Shown here: in pieces, positions 26,430 to 34,496 of the stretch
Layout: each line of letters opens with the position of its first letter
How positions within the stretch are numbered: position 1 is the first letter of the stretch
Source of the DNA: Paraburkholderia sp. BCC1884
Lineage (GTDB): Bacteria > Pseudomonadota > Gammaproteobacteria > Burkholderiales > Burkholderiaceae
Assembly (NCBI RefSeq): GCF_900996225.1
Contig: NZ_CAAJGL010000022.1
Span: 1 to 64,000, forward strand
Direction: 5' to 3'
DNA: 64,000 nucleotides
Translations under genes and position numbers: made by a program
The notes under the pieces: generated by a model
Database searches by the model: none
What the model saw: the letters and a program-made list of their open reading frames with translations, nothing else
What the model was told of the DNA's origin: nothing

Positions 26430-27947
26430 ATGTCAAATAAATTAGCCGCTGACAAGCCGGCCCGCCTTTCCTCGGGGATCGAGGGCATCAACGACGTCCT
26501 GGGAGGCGGCTTTACGCCTCACCGGATGTACCTCGTGGAGGGTGCGCCCGGTACGGGCAAAACTACCCTCGCCTTGCAATTCCTACTGCAAGGTGTGGCC
26601 GAAGGCCAGGGCGGTCTGTACATTACGCTCTCCGAAACCCGCTCGGAGTTGATCTCGGTGGCCGAGAGTCATGGCTGGGATATCGGCGGGTTTACGATTC
26701 TCGAACTGCTGTCCGACGAAGGGCTCGATCCACAATACGAGCAGACCGTTTTGCATCCGGCCGAGGTCGAACTCGGCGAGACCGTGCGCAATGTGATCCA
26801 GCAGGTCGACGAACTCAAGCCGGCGCGCATCGTCCTCGATAGCCTGTCCGAATTGCGCCTGCTGTCGCAGAACCCGCTGCGCTACCGTCGTCAGATTCTG
26901 GCACTCAAGCGTTATTTCGCGACTCGTGCCTGCACGGTGCTGCTGCTCGACGACAACGCGTCCGACTCCGGCGACGTGCAACTGCACAGCATCGCGCACG
27001 GCGTGATCAGTCTCGACAACCTCGTGCACGACTACGGCGGCAACCGTCGACGCATGCGCATCGCCAAGATGCGCGGCATCAAGTTCCGCGAGGGTTATCA
27101 CGATTTCACGCTCGATACCGGCGGCATCCATGTCTATCCGCGCCTCGTCGCGGCCGAACACCACACCCATTTCAGCACCAACGTGCGCAGCACCGGCACA
27201 GAGGGTCTCGACGCGCTGCTCGGCGGCGGCCTGCTGCCCGGCACCAACGCGCTGATGATCGGACCATCGGGCGTCGGCAAGACGACCACCGTCGTGTCGT
27301 GCCTGATCGCCGCGCTCGAGCGCGGCGAGCGCTGCGTGTACTACGTGTTCGACGAAACGCTCACCACGCTGATGATCCGTTGCGCGACGCTCGGCATGCA
27401 TCTGGCGCCGCACGTCGAAAGCGGTTTGCTGACCTTGCGCCAGATCGATCCCGCCGAAATCTCGCCCGGCGAATTCGCCAGCGACGTGCGCCAGTCGGTC
27501 GAGAAAAAAGGCTGCCAGTACGTCGCAATCGACAGCCTGAACGCCTATCTCCAGGCGATGCCCGGCGAGCGTTATCTGTTGCTGCAGATGCACGAGTTGC
27601 TCGGCTATCTGAATCAGCAGGGAGTCATTACCATGCTCGTGCTCGGTCAGCACGGCATCATCGGCGAAGTGCAGAGCGATATCGACATCAGCTATCTCAG
27701 CGATGTGGTGGTGCTGTTCCGCTATTTCGAGCACCAAGGCGAAGTGCTTACGGCGGTCACCGCCGTGAAGAGTCGCGCCAACGCGCACGAGCGCTCGATC
27801 CGTCAATTCCGGCTCGGCGATCGTGGCGTGGAAGTGGGTGAGGCGCTGCGCGATTTCGAGGGCGTGCTGTCCGGCCTGCCGGCCTACCGTGGCAGCACGG
27901 CCTTGCTCGGCAGCACCGATCGCGTCATCGACACCTCGAGGTCGTAA
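26430..27947 (+). CDS. KaiC-like double-domain ATPase
   Basis: 505 residues with two RecA/KaiC modules. The first Walker A is GAPGTGKTT (residues 38-46), the second GPSGVGKTT (about 278-286); each has a Walker B-like strand (ARIVLDSLSE and YVAIDSL). The second half repeats the start of the first (STGTEGLDALLGGGLLPG). No KaiA or KaiB gene is present and I do not see the Ser-Thr autophosphorylation pair of cyanobacterial KaiC. It is separated by 4 nt from a hybrid histidine kinase, so it probably works as its signalling partner rather than in a clock. Confidence 0.9.
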   Translation: MSNKLAADKPARLSSGIEGINDVLGGGFTPHRMYLVEGAPGTGKTTLALQFLLQGVAEGQGGLYITLSETRSELISVAESHGWDIGGFTILELLSDEGLDPQYEQTVLHPAEVELGETVRNVIQQVDELKPARIVLDSLSELRLLSQNPLRYRRQILALKRYFATRACTVLLLDDNASDSGDVQLHSIAHGVISLDNLVHDYGGNRRRMRIAKMRGIKFREGYHDFTLDTGGIHVYPRLVAAEHHTHFSTNVRSTGTEGLDALLGGGLLPGTNALMIGPSGVGKTTTVVSCLIAALERGERCVYYVFDETLTTLMIRCATLGMHLAPHVESGLLTLRQIDPAEISPGEFASDVRQSVEKKGCQYVAIDSLNAYLQAMPGERYLLLQMHELLGYLNQQGVITMLVLGQHGIIGEVQSDIDISYLSDVVVLFRYFEHQGEVLTAVTAVKSRANAHERSIRQFRLGDRGVEVGEALRDFEGVLSGLPAYRGSTALLGSTDRVIDTSRS

Positions 27948-27951
27948 GGAC

Positions 27952-29610
27952 ATGGAGCACCACGTCCTTATCCTGGCGCCGTTTGGCCGCGACGCCGACG
28001 TCATTGCCGAAGTCCTTCAGAAAGACCAGCGGGTCTGCGTGGCCTGCCGCGATGCCGATACGCTCACCGACGCGCTGAACGCAGGCGCGGGCACGGCGCT
28101 CATCGCCGAAGAAGCCCTCGCTGACAATCAGGCTGCACGTCTGTTCGGCTGGCTCGAACAGCAGCCGGCGTGGTCCGACTTTCCTTTTATCCTGCTCGCC
28201 GCCTCACGCGTCGGACACCGCTCCGCACGCGGACTGGAAGTGCTCGAGCGACTCGGCAACGTGGTGGTGCTGGAACGTCCACTGAACTCGGAAACCTTGC
28301 GGCGCGCAGTCGCGTCGGCCCTGCGGGCGCGCGCGCGGCAATATGAATCGCGCCGCCATCTTGCTGAGCGCATCGAGGCGCAAGACGCGCTGGTGCAACT
28401 GAACGATTCGCTGGAAAGCCGCATTGCCGAACGCACGCACGAACTCGCCTCGGCCAACAACCGGCTCATGATGGAAATTCACGAACGCGCCAAAGTACAG
28501 GCGGTGCTGGTGCAATCGCAGAAGATGGAAGCGCTCGGACAGTTGACCGGCGGCATCGCGCACGACTTCAACAATTTGCTGAACGTCATCATGGTCAACT
28601 CGGAGTTGATCGCGCGCGTCAGCAGCGACGAACGGATTCGCGGCATGGCCGCCACCGTCAAACGCGCAACCGAACGCGGCGCCAAACTGACCGGCCAGTT
28701 GCTGACTTTCTCGCGCAACAGCAACCTCGATCTGAAAGCCGTCGACGTAGTAACGCTGCTGCAAGGCATGCGCGACATCATCACCGTTTCGCTCGGGTCG
28801 AGCATCGCGTACACGAACGAGTTCGACGGCGCGGAGATGTGGACCCAGGCCGATGCCAATCAACTCGAACTCGCCATCCTCAATCTCGCCATCAATGCAC
28901 GCGATGCCATGCCCGGTGGCGGCAAGCTGAGCATTCGCGTGCGCGACCGCTCGGCGCCCGATCAGACTTTCGCAGACGGCCGCTACGTCGTGCTCGAAGT
29001 CGCCGATACCGGCTCGGGCGTGCCGCCCGATGTGGTCTCGCGCGTGTTCGATCCGTTCTTCACGACCAAGCCAGTCGGCAAGGGCACGGGACTCGGCCTG
29101 AGCCAGGTCTACGGTATCGCCAAGCAGGCAGGCGGCACCGCGCGCCTCTTCAGTGAAGAAGGCGTAGGCACGACAGTGGAGATCTGGTTGCCGTTGCGCG
29201 AACGGGTAGCGTCGCAAACCGAAACGACGTCGAACGCCGAGGCCAACGTGGTCGGCGAGAAGCGCGTATTGGTAGTGGAAGACGACGGCGAAGTGCGGGC
29301 CATGCTCGTCGAGTCGCTGAAAATGCTCGGCTATACGGTGACGGAGGCCGCGGACGGACGCGCGGGCCTGAACCGCTTACAGGACGACAAGCCCGACTTG
29401 CTGATGGTCGACTTCGCGATGCCCGGCATGAACGGCATCGACGTGATCGCCGAAGCGCGCAAGATGCGCGAAGACTTGCCGGTGATTCTTGCCACCGGCT
29501 ATGCCGACGTGGATATTTCCGGGCTCGCGGTCAAGCGCTGCACGATTCTGCGCAAACCGTTTCAGCTCGACGATCTGGCGCGTACCGTGCGCCTCGGTCT
29601 CGCTGCATGA
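27952..29610 (+). CDS. Hybrid sensor histidine kinase with degenerate N-terminal receiver
   Basis: 552 residues from the ATG at 27952. Residues 1-125 look like a receiver fold without the phospho-Asp (pseudo-receiver), followed by a coiled coil (LVQLNDSLESRIAERTHELA). The HisKA domain carries H204 in GGIAHDFNNLL. The ATPase domain has NLAINARDAMPGGG (N box), ADTGSGV (G1) and KGTGLGLSQVYG (G2). A C-terminal receiver has D487 in LMVDFAMPGMNG. No membrane segment, so it is cytosolic and likely senses through the KaiC-like partner encoded just upstream. Phosphate output is unknown; no response regulator with a DNA-binding domain is adjacent. Confidence 0.93.
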   Translation: MEHHVLILAPFGRDADVIAEVLQKDQRVCVACRDADTLTDALNAGAGTALIAEEALADNQAARLFGWLEQQPAWSDFPFILLAASRVGHRSARGLEVLERLGNVVVLERPLNSETLRRAVASALRARARQYESRRHLAERIEAQDALVQLNDSLESRIAERTHELASANNRLMMEIHERAKVQAVLVQSQKMEALGQLTGGIAHDFNNLLNVIMVNSELIARVSSDERIRGMAATVKRATERGAKLTGQLLTFSRNSNLDLKAVDVVTLLQGMRDIITVSLGSSIAYTNEFDGAEMWTQADANQLELAILNLAINARDAMPGGGKLSIRVRDRSAPDQTFADGRYVVLEVADTGSGVPPDVVSRVFDPFFTTKPVGKGTGLGLSQVYGIAKQAGGTARLFSEEGVGTTVEIWLPLRERVASQTETTSNAEANVVGEKRVLVVEDDGEVRAMLVESLKMLGYTVTEAADGRAGLNRLQDDKPDLLMVDFAMPGMNGIDVIAEARKMREDLPVILATGYADVDISGLAVKRCTILRKPFQLDDLARTVRLGLAA

Positions 29611-29612
29611 TC

Positions 29613-29642
29613 ACGCGTGGCTGCTCCCGAACGGCCACGCGT
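29613..29642. terminator. Hairpin between convergent signalling genes
   Basis: ACGCGTGGC (29613-29621) pairs with GCCACGCGT (29634-29642), a perfect 9-bp stem with a 12-nt loop, between the kinase stop and the convergent diguanylate cyclase stop. No clear T-tract. Confidence 0.5.
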
Positions 29643-29662
29643 CGATGTAGAGCGGCGGGGCT

Positions 29663-30940
29663 TCAGCGCACGCAGTTACGCCCCGCCGTCTTGGCTTCGT
29701 AAAGCGCGAGGTCGGCGGCATGCAGCAGCGCCTGCAAGGTCGAGCACGATTTGCTCAACGTCACGCAGCCGAGGCTCACCGTCACCCGTACCTCGCCCGC
29801 CTGGGTCACGACGCGCGCCGCCTCGATGGCCGCGCGCAATCGCTCGGCCACATGCGTCGCGTAGCGTGCATCGGCGCCACTCAGCATCAGCACGAACTCC
29901 TCGCCGCCGAGGCGCGCGAACACGTCCTGCGTGCGTAGCAACTGCTTCGCCTCGCTGACGATCCGCTTGAGCACTTCGTCGCCGGCCAGATGCCCGGCCG
30001 TATCGTTGATACGTTTGAAATGATCCGCGTCCAGCATCACGAGCGACAGGGCTTCGCCGTCACGCTGCGCCCGCGCGATCTCCGCCTCAGCGGTTTCGAA
30101 GAAGTGCGCGCGACTCGATGCGCCGGTCAGATGATCGGTGGTGAGCAGGCGCTTCAGATTGTCCGCCGTGATCTTGCGCTCCGTGATGTCGCGCAGTACC
30201 ACGGAGTAGCCGGTGAACGCGCCGTCCTCTTCGCGCGAGACCGCGACCAGAATTTGCCCCCAGTAACGCGTGCCCTGCCTCGTTTCGCACCAGCATTCTT
30301 CGACATGCCAGCCCTGGTCGCGTGCGAAAGCCAGATGCTCGGGCGAGCGATGCGGCAGGAACTGGCCCGGCGCATAAAAACGCGCGAGTGTGCTGCCCAG
30401 CGCTTCGACTTCGCTGTAGCCGGTCACGCGCGTGACCGAGTCGTTCCAACTCTCTACCCGCCCTTGCGCGTCGAGTGAGAAGAAAGAAAAGTCTTTAACG
30501 TTGGTGTAGATCGCGGCGAGCCACGACTCGGTCTGACGCGCGCGCCGCTCGGCCGCCACCTGGCGGGAGACGTCCGTAAGCACGGTCATCAGCAGTTGCG
30601 CGTTGATCTTGATGATCGAACAAGACAACACCACGGCGCGCTCGTGCGCCGGCGTGACGAAGATGCGATGGTTCTCGCAAACGGGTCCGCGCACCGCCGT
30701 AAAACTCTCGACCAGATTGCGCAACTCGGGCGCCACCGAACTCAAACTCTCGAAGATATTGTCGATGCCGTGCGCGCCCACCAGCGGCATGAGCAACTGC
30801 GAGGCGAGCGGATTCATCATGTCGATCCTGCCCGCCGCGTCGCTACGCACGAGACCGACCGGTGACATGTACACGAACGAAAGCAGTGCCTCGTGCTCGG
30901 TCTGAAGCTCGTCGTCCTGGGCCTCGTCGGACGACTTCAC
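29663..30940 (-). CDS. Diguanylate cyclase with two PAS domains
   Basis: 425 residues starting with GTG, whose TGA overlap (GTGA) with the upstream gene means coupled translation. Residues ~15-125 and ~135-255 are PAS-like, the second ending in a PAC-type strand (GYSVVLRDITERKIT). The GGDEF domain follows (LLTTDHLTGASSRAHFF, LDADHFKRINDTAGH), with active site GGEEF and a product-inhibition RxxD (RTQD) five residues before it. It should make cyclic di-GMP, subject to feedback inhibition. Its partner is the PYP-like protein encoded immediately upstream. Confidence 0.93.
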   Translation of the reverse strand: MKSSDEAQDDELQTEHEALLSFVYMSPVGLVRSDAAGRIDMMNPLASQLLMPLVGAHGIDNIFESLSSVAPELRNLVESFTAVRGPVCENHRIFVTPAHERAVVLSCSIIKINAQLLMTVLTDVSRQVAAERRARQTESWLAAIYTNVKDFSFFSLDAQGRVESWNDSVTRVTGYSEVEALGSTLARFYAPGQFLPHRSPEHLAFARDQGWHVEECWCETRQGTRYWGQILVAVSREEDGAFTGYSVVLRDITERKITADNLKRLLTTDHLTGASSRAHFFETAEAEIARAQRDGEALSLVMLDADHFKRINDTAGHLAGDEVLKRIVSEAKQLLRTQDVFARLGGEEFVLMLSGADARYATHVAERLRAAIEAARVVTQAGEVRVTVSLGCVTLSKSCSTLQALLHAADLALYEAKTAGRNCVR

Positions 30941-31320
30941 TGGGCGGGCTCCCGCTCGATCAGCAGAAAGCGCGTGGCACCTTGCGGCCCGCGCAGAAGA
31001 CGCAGGCGCACGGGCGTCGGCCGCATGCGCAATGTCAGCACGTAGGGCAGCGTTGCATCGAGTTCAGGTTCGTCTTCGAAACGTTGCGCGACCATGAAGT
31101 TGTTCATACACGGCGCGACCTCGTAGAACAGATGACGGCCCAGCACGTTGGCCGCACGCAAACCGGCACCCGCCGACTCGAACTTGTTGTAGTGCGTGAC
31201 GAGACTGTCGGGCGCAAAGCCGATCACGCCGAATGGAAGCGCATCCAGCGTCTCGTTGTCGGCAGCATGAAGTGTCGCGAGCGACACGGTGTCAAATTCC
31301 TGGGTCACGATACCTTCCAT
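30937..31320 (-). CDS. Photoactive yellow protein-like PAS protein
   Basis: 127 residues, one PAS domain, against 125 in Halorhodospira PYP. It aligns almost without gaps from LDALPFGVIG to the end. The chromophore Cys69 corresponds to C71 (EVAPC), Tyr42 to Y44 and Glu46 to E48 (THYNKFES), all at the same offset. Thr50 and Arg52 are replaced by Ala and Leu. The segment RPTPVRLRLL matches PYP's TPTKVKVHM. A p-coumaroyl chromophore is therefore possible but not shown. The ATG at 31320 has no good ribosome site; a GTG at 31308 preceded by GGAAGG is an alternative start. It overlaps the diguanylate cyclase gene. Confidence 0.75.
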   Translation of the reverse strand: MEGIVTQEFDTVSLATLHAADNETLDALPFGVIGFAPDSLVTHYNKFESAGAGLRAANVLGRHLFYEVAPCMNNFMVAQRFEDEPELDATLPYVLTLRMRPTPVRLRLLRGPQGATRFLLIEREPAQ

Positions 31321-31514
31321 ATAGATTCTGTCGCCTTTCTAATTCGATGCGCGTGCAACAGGCTAGCGGCAACGATCAGGCGCGCGTGGCCAGCGGTCCT
31401 TGCATGCAGCTTACTGGCTCACAGAACAGATAACGGCATACATCCTCATAATTTTAGGTGGTTGGGCGTGGTGGGCGCAAAGGGGCTGTCCCTCTACAAA
31501 ATCCAATTCAATAG

Positions 31515-31543
31515 TTTGCTAACGAATATTTAGCCCCTACAAT
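31515..31543 (+). promoter_or_regulatory. Promoter with overlapping inverted repeat before marR-type gene
   Basis: TTTGCT and TACAAT (31538-31543) are 17 bases apart. GCTAA and TTAGC (31518-31534) form a symmetric element between them, well placed for autorepression by the MarR protein. The -10 ends 7 nt before the ATG and no ribosome site is visible, so the message may be leaderless. Confidence 0.45.
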
Positions 31544-31550
31544 ACCGGCC

Positions 31551-32117
31551 ATGACGAATCTCGATGCCCTGCGCCGCACCGTCAGCAGCACGCTGGTCGT
31601 GGCTGCCAGAAAATGGCGGCGCACGAGCCACGGCGTGCTCGCGGCCTTCAACGTTTCCGAAGCGTGCGCCACGCCGCTGCTCACCGCCGGCCGGCTTGGC
31701 GAGGCGGTGCGCCAGGTGACGCTGGCCGATCACGTCGGGATCGAAGGGCCCTCGCTGGTGCGGCTGCTCGATCAACTGTGCGCGGCCGGCTTGATGCGCC
31801 GCGACGAAGATCCCGAAGACCGGCGCGCCAAGACCGTGGCGCTCACTGAAGAAGGCCGCGCCGTCACCGCAAGGATGGAAGAAGAACTGGTCACACTGCG
31901 CGCGCAAGCGTTGAAAGGCGTCTCGCGCAGCGATCTCGAAGCGACCTTGCGCGTGCTGGCCGCGTTCACCTCGGACAACGACACGGGCGGCGAAGAACGC
32001 GCCGCGAACGAACGTACGCAAGCCTCGGGGGCCGCGCACAAAGCCGTCAAAGCGAATAAATCCAACAAGCGCAAAGCAGACACCGCCGCGCCCCACGAGG
32101 CCGGCGATCCGGCGTAA
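31551..32117 (+). CDS. MarR family transcriptional regulator
   Basis: 188 residues. The winged helix spans about residues 35-115 (RQVTLADHVGIEGPSLVRLLDQLCAAGLMRRDEDPEDRRAKTVALTEEG). A Lys/Ala-rich tail (AHKAVKANKSNKRKADT) extends beyond the usual family end. It is the first gene of the efflux operon, 6 nt before the FUSC gene. By analogy it is a repressor released by the exported aromatic acid. Confidence 0.93.
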   Translation: MTNLDALRRTVSSTLVVAARKWRRTSHGVLAAFNVSEACATPLLTAGRLGEAVRQVTLADHVGIEGPSLVRLLDQLCAAGLMRRDEDPEDRRAKTVALTEEGRAVTARMEEELVTLRAQALKGVSRSDLEATLRVLAAFTSDNDTGGEERAANERTQASGAAHKAVKANKSNKRKADTAAPHEAGDPA

Positions 32118-32123
32118 CAGATC

Positions 32124-34232
32124 ATGGTCTATCCCACTCTTCGCGATTGGCTGTTCTCGGTCAAGACGTTTGCCGCGGCGATGATCGCGCTCTACATCGG
32201 TCTGAAGCTCGAACTGCCGCGGCCTTACTGGGCGATGGCCACCGTTTACATCGTGTCGAATCCGTTTGTCGGCGCCACGCGTTCCAAGGCGCTCTATCGT
32301 GCGCTCGGCACGGCGCTCGGCGCATCGGGCGCGGTGTTGCTGGTACCGCCGTTCGTCGAATCGCCCTATCTGTTCAGCGTGATCGTGGCCTTGTGGACCG
32401 GCACGCTGCTCTATCTGGCGGTGTCCGACCGCACCGCGCGCAGCTACGTGTTCCTGCTCGCCGGCTACACCATGCCGATCATCGCCTTGCCTTCGGTGAC
32501 CAACCCGGGCGGCGTGTTCGATCTCGCCATCAGCCGTACCGAGGAAATCCTGCTCGGCATCGTCTGCGCAAGCGTGGTGGGCAGCGCGTTGTTTCCGAGC
32601 CGCCTCGCGCCGACCATCATCGAGCGCACCGACGCCTGGTTTCGCGACGCGGCGTTCTACGCGACCGAAACCCTGTCCGGCCGTATGGCCGGCTCGGCAA
32701 TCTCGGGCGCGCGGCAGCGGCTCGCGGCCACCATCAATGGTCTGGAATTGCTGTTGAGCCAACTCGCCTACGATCACACGCGACCCGACGTTCTCTCGCG
32801 CACGCATGAAATGCGGGGGCGTATGCAACTGCTGCTGCCCATCATGTCGTCGCTCGCCGATCCGCTGATGGCGCTTTATAACAGCGGTCGTCAGAGCTGG
32901 CCCGAGGGTCTCGACACCCTCATCGCCGACGTCATCAAATGGTTCAACGAACCGCTGCCCACCGCGAGCAGCGGCTCCCAATCCGACGCAATCGCAGACG
33001 CGTTGCGCGCCCGTATCTCGGCCATGCAGCCGCCGTCCGCCGCACTCGCGAACTGGGACGGGGCACTCCTTTCCAACGCGCTGTGGCGTATGAGACAGGT
33101 GATCGACGTCTGGCAGGATTGCCGCTCGCTGCGCAGCATCATCACGCGTGAAGAAGGGTCGTGGCGTCCGCGCTTTCGCCATTGGCGGCTCGGTGGCACC
33201 GAGCGCTTCTACGATCGCGGCATCATGCTGTTCTCGACCGGCTCGGCCGCCGCCGCCGTGGTTCTCGCCTGCAGTTTGTGGATCAGCTCGGGCTGGAACG
33301 ATGGCGCCAGCGCGGTGACGCTGGCGGCAGTGGCCTGCTGCTTCTTTGCCGCGCTCGACGAACCCGCGCCATTCGTGTTCCGCTTTTTCGTGGCGACCGC
33401 GATCAGCGTGGTGGCCGCCGGTGTGTATCTGTTCGTCGTGCTGCCGAACGTCCATGACTTTCCGATGCTGGTGGTCCTGTTCGCCGCGCCGTTCATCTTT
33501 GTCGGCACGCTGATCCCGCGCCCGCAATTCAACCTGGCCACGGTGCTGGTCGCGGTGAACACGGCCACCTTCATCAGCATTCAGGACGCGTACGACGCCA
33601 ACTTTCTGATCTTCATGAATAGCAATCTCGCGGGCCTCGCGGGATTGCTCTACGCGTATCTGTGGACCCGCGTCACGCGTCCGTTCGGCGCCGAACTCGC
33701 CGCTTCGCGGCTGTTGCGTTCGAGCTGGGCCGACGTCGCGCTCACGGCCTCGAACCGGCCGATCGACGACCCGCGCAATCTGGCCGCGCGCATGCTCGAC
33801 CGCTTGATGCAGTTGATCCCCCGCCTTGCCGCCACCGACGACTATCGTCATCCGTCGATCGAAAGTTTCCGCGATCTGCGCATCGCCTTCAACGCACTCG
33901 ATTTGCGCCGCGTGACCCGCAAGCTCGGCGGCGAAGCGCCCGCCGCGATCGACCGCGTGCTCGACGGCGTGCGAAGCTATTACGAACACTGCATCGAGCG
34001 CCGCAAGCGCGAGCCGGTGCCCGAGAACCTGATGGTGTCGATCGACGCCGCCGTGGCGCGCGTCACCGCGCAGGGCCTCGCCAACGCCGACGTCGAGGTC
34101 CCCACCGCGAATTCGCGAGCCTCGGCACGCCAGTTGCGCGAGGCGTTGCACGCGCTGGTCGGCTTGCGTCTATCGCTGTTTCCGGCCACGCTGACGTCAC
34201 CGGCGCCGCCCGCACCGGAGGCCGCTGCCTGA
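32124..34232 (+). CDS. FUSC family efflux pump inner-membrane component (AaeB-like)
   Basis: 702 residues. Two blocks of membrane helices (about 10-165 and 370-520) separate cytosolic domains, the FUSC layout. It starts with the family's KTFAAAMIALYIGLKLELPRPYWAMATVYIVSNPFVGATRSKALYRALGT signature. It belongs with the DUF1656, HlyD and outer-membrane genes that follow, an AaeXAB-type system exporting p-hydroxybenzoic-type or fusaric acids. The C-terminal tail is Pro/Ala rich. Exact substrate not seen. Confidence 0.93.
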   Translation: MVYPTLRDWLFSVKTFAAAMIALYIGLKLELPRPYWAMATVYIVSNPFVGATRSKALYRALGTALGASGAVLLVPPFVESPYLFSVIVALWTGTLLYLAVSDRTARSYVFLLAGYTMPIIALPSVTNPGGVFDLAISRTEEILLGIVCASVVGSALFPSRLAPTIIERTDAWFRDAAFYATETLSGRMAGSAISGARQRLAATINGLELLLSQLAYDHTRPDVLSRTHEMRGRMQLLLPIMSSLADPLMALYNSGRQSWPEGLDTLIADVIKWFNEPLPTASSGSQSDAIADALRARISAMQPPSAALANWDGALLSNALWRMRQVIDVWQDCRSLRSIITREEGSWRPRFRHWRLGGTERFYDRGIMLFSTGSAAAAVVLACSLWISSGWNDGASAVTLAAVACCFFAALDEPAPFVFRFFVATAISVVAAGVYLFVVLPNVHDFPMLVVLFAAPFIFVGTLIPRPQFNLATVLVAVNTATFISIQDAYDANFLIFMNSNLAGLAGLLYAYLWTRVTRPFGAELAASRLLRSSWADVALTASNRPIDDPRNLAARMLDRLMQLIPRLAATDDYRHPSIESFRDLRIAFNALDLRRVTRKLGGEAPAAIDRVLDGVRSYYEHCIERRKREPVPENLMVSIDAAVARVTAQGLANADVEVPTANSRASARQLREALHALVGLRLSLFPATLTSPAPPAPEAAA

Positions 34233-34286
34233 TGCGCCCGTTCCGCGAGCCGGCTCGCCCCTTTCCCTTCTTTTCCACTCCCCGCG

Positions 34287-34496
34287 ATGATCGGTGAAAT
34301 CGATATCTTCGGCGTGTTCGTTCCGGCCGTGCTGGTGCTGATGTTGGTCGCGTATCTGATCAACCTGGTGCTGCGTACGGTGTTCGCGCGCGTCGGCCTT
34401 TACCGCTTCGTCTGGCATCGCTCCATCTTCGATCTCGGCATCTACGTGCTGGTGCTGGGCCTTGTCGTCGTCGTTTCGCACAGACTAATAACGTGA
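34287..34496 (+). CDS. DUF1656 small membrane protein (AaeX-like)
   Basis: 69 residues with two membrane helices (FVPAVLVLMLVAYLINLVL and LGIYVLVLGLVVVVSH) and the conserved MIGEIDIFGVFVP start. The family always lies between the FUSC and HlyD genes of such efflux operons. Its stop overlaps the next start (GTGA). Confidence 0.92.
   Translation: MIGEIDIFGVFVPAVLVLMLVAYLINLVLRTVFARVGLYRFVWHRSIFDLGIYVLVLGLVVVVSHRLIT

Noticed and set aside
26430..27947. True circadian KaiC
   Set aside because: No KaiA or KaiB, no Ser-Thr phosphorylation pair seen, and its direct neighbour is a histidine kinase.
31530..34151. 873-codon minus-strand frame opposite marR and the FUSC gene
   Set aside because: Very long but Arg/His/Gly-rich, no motif, and both opposite genes are well supported.
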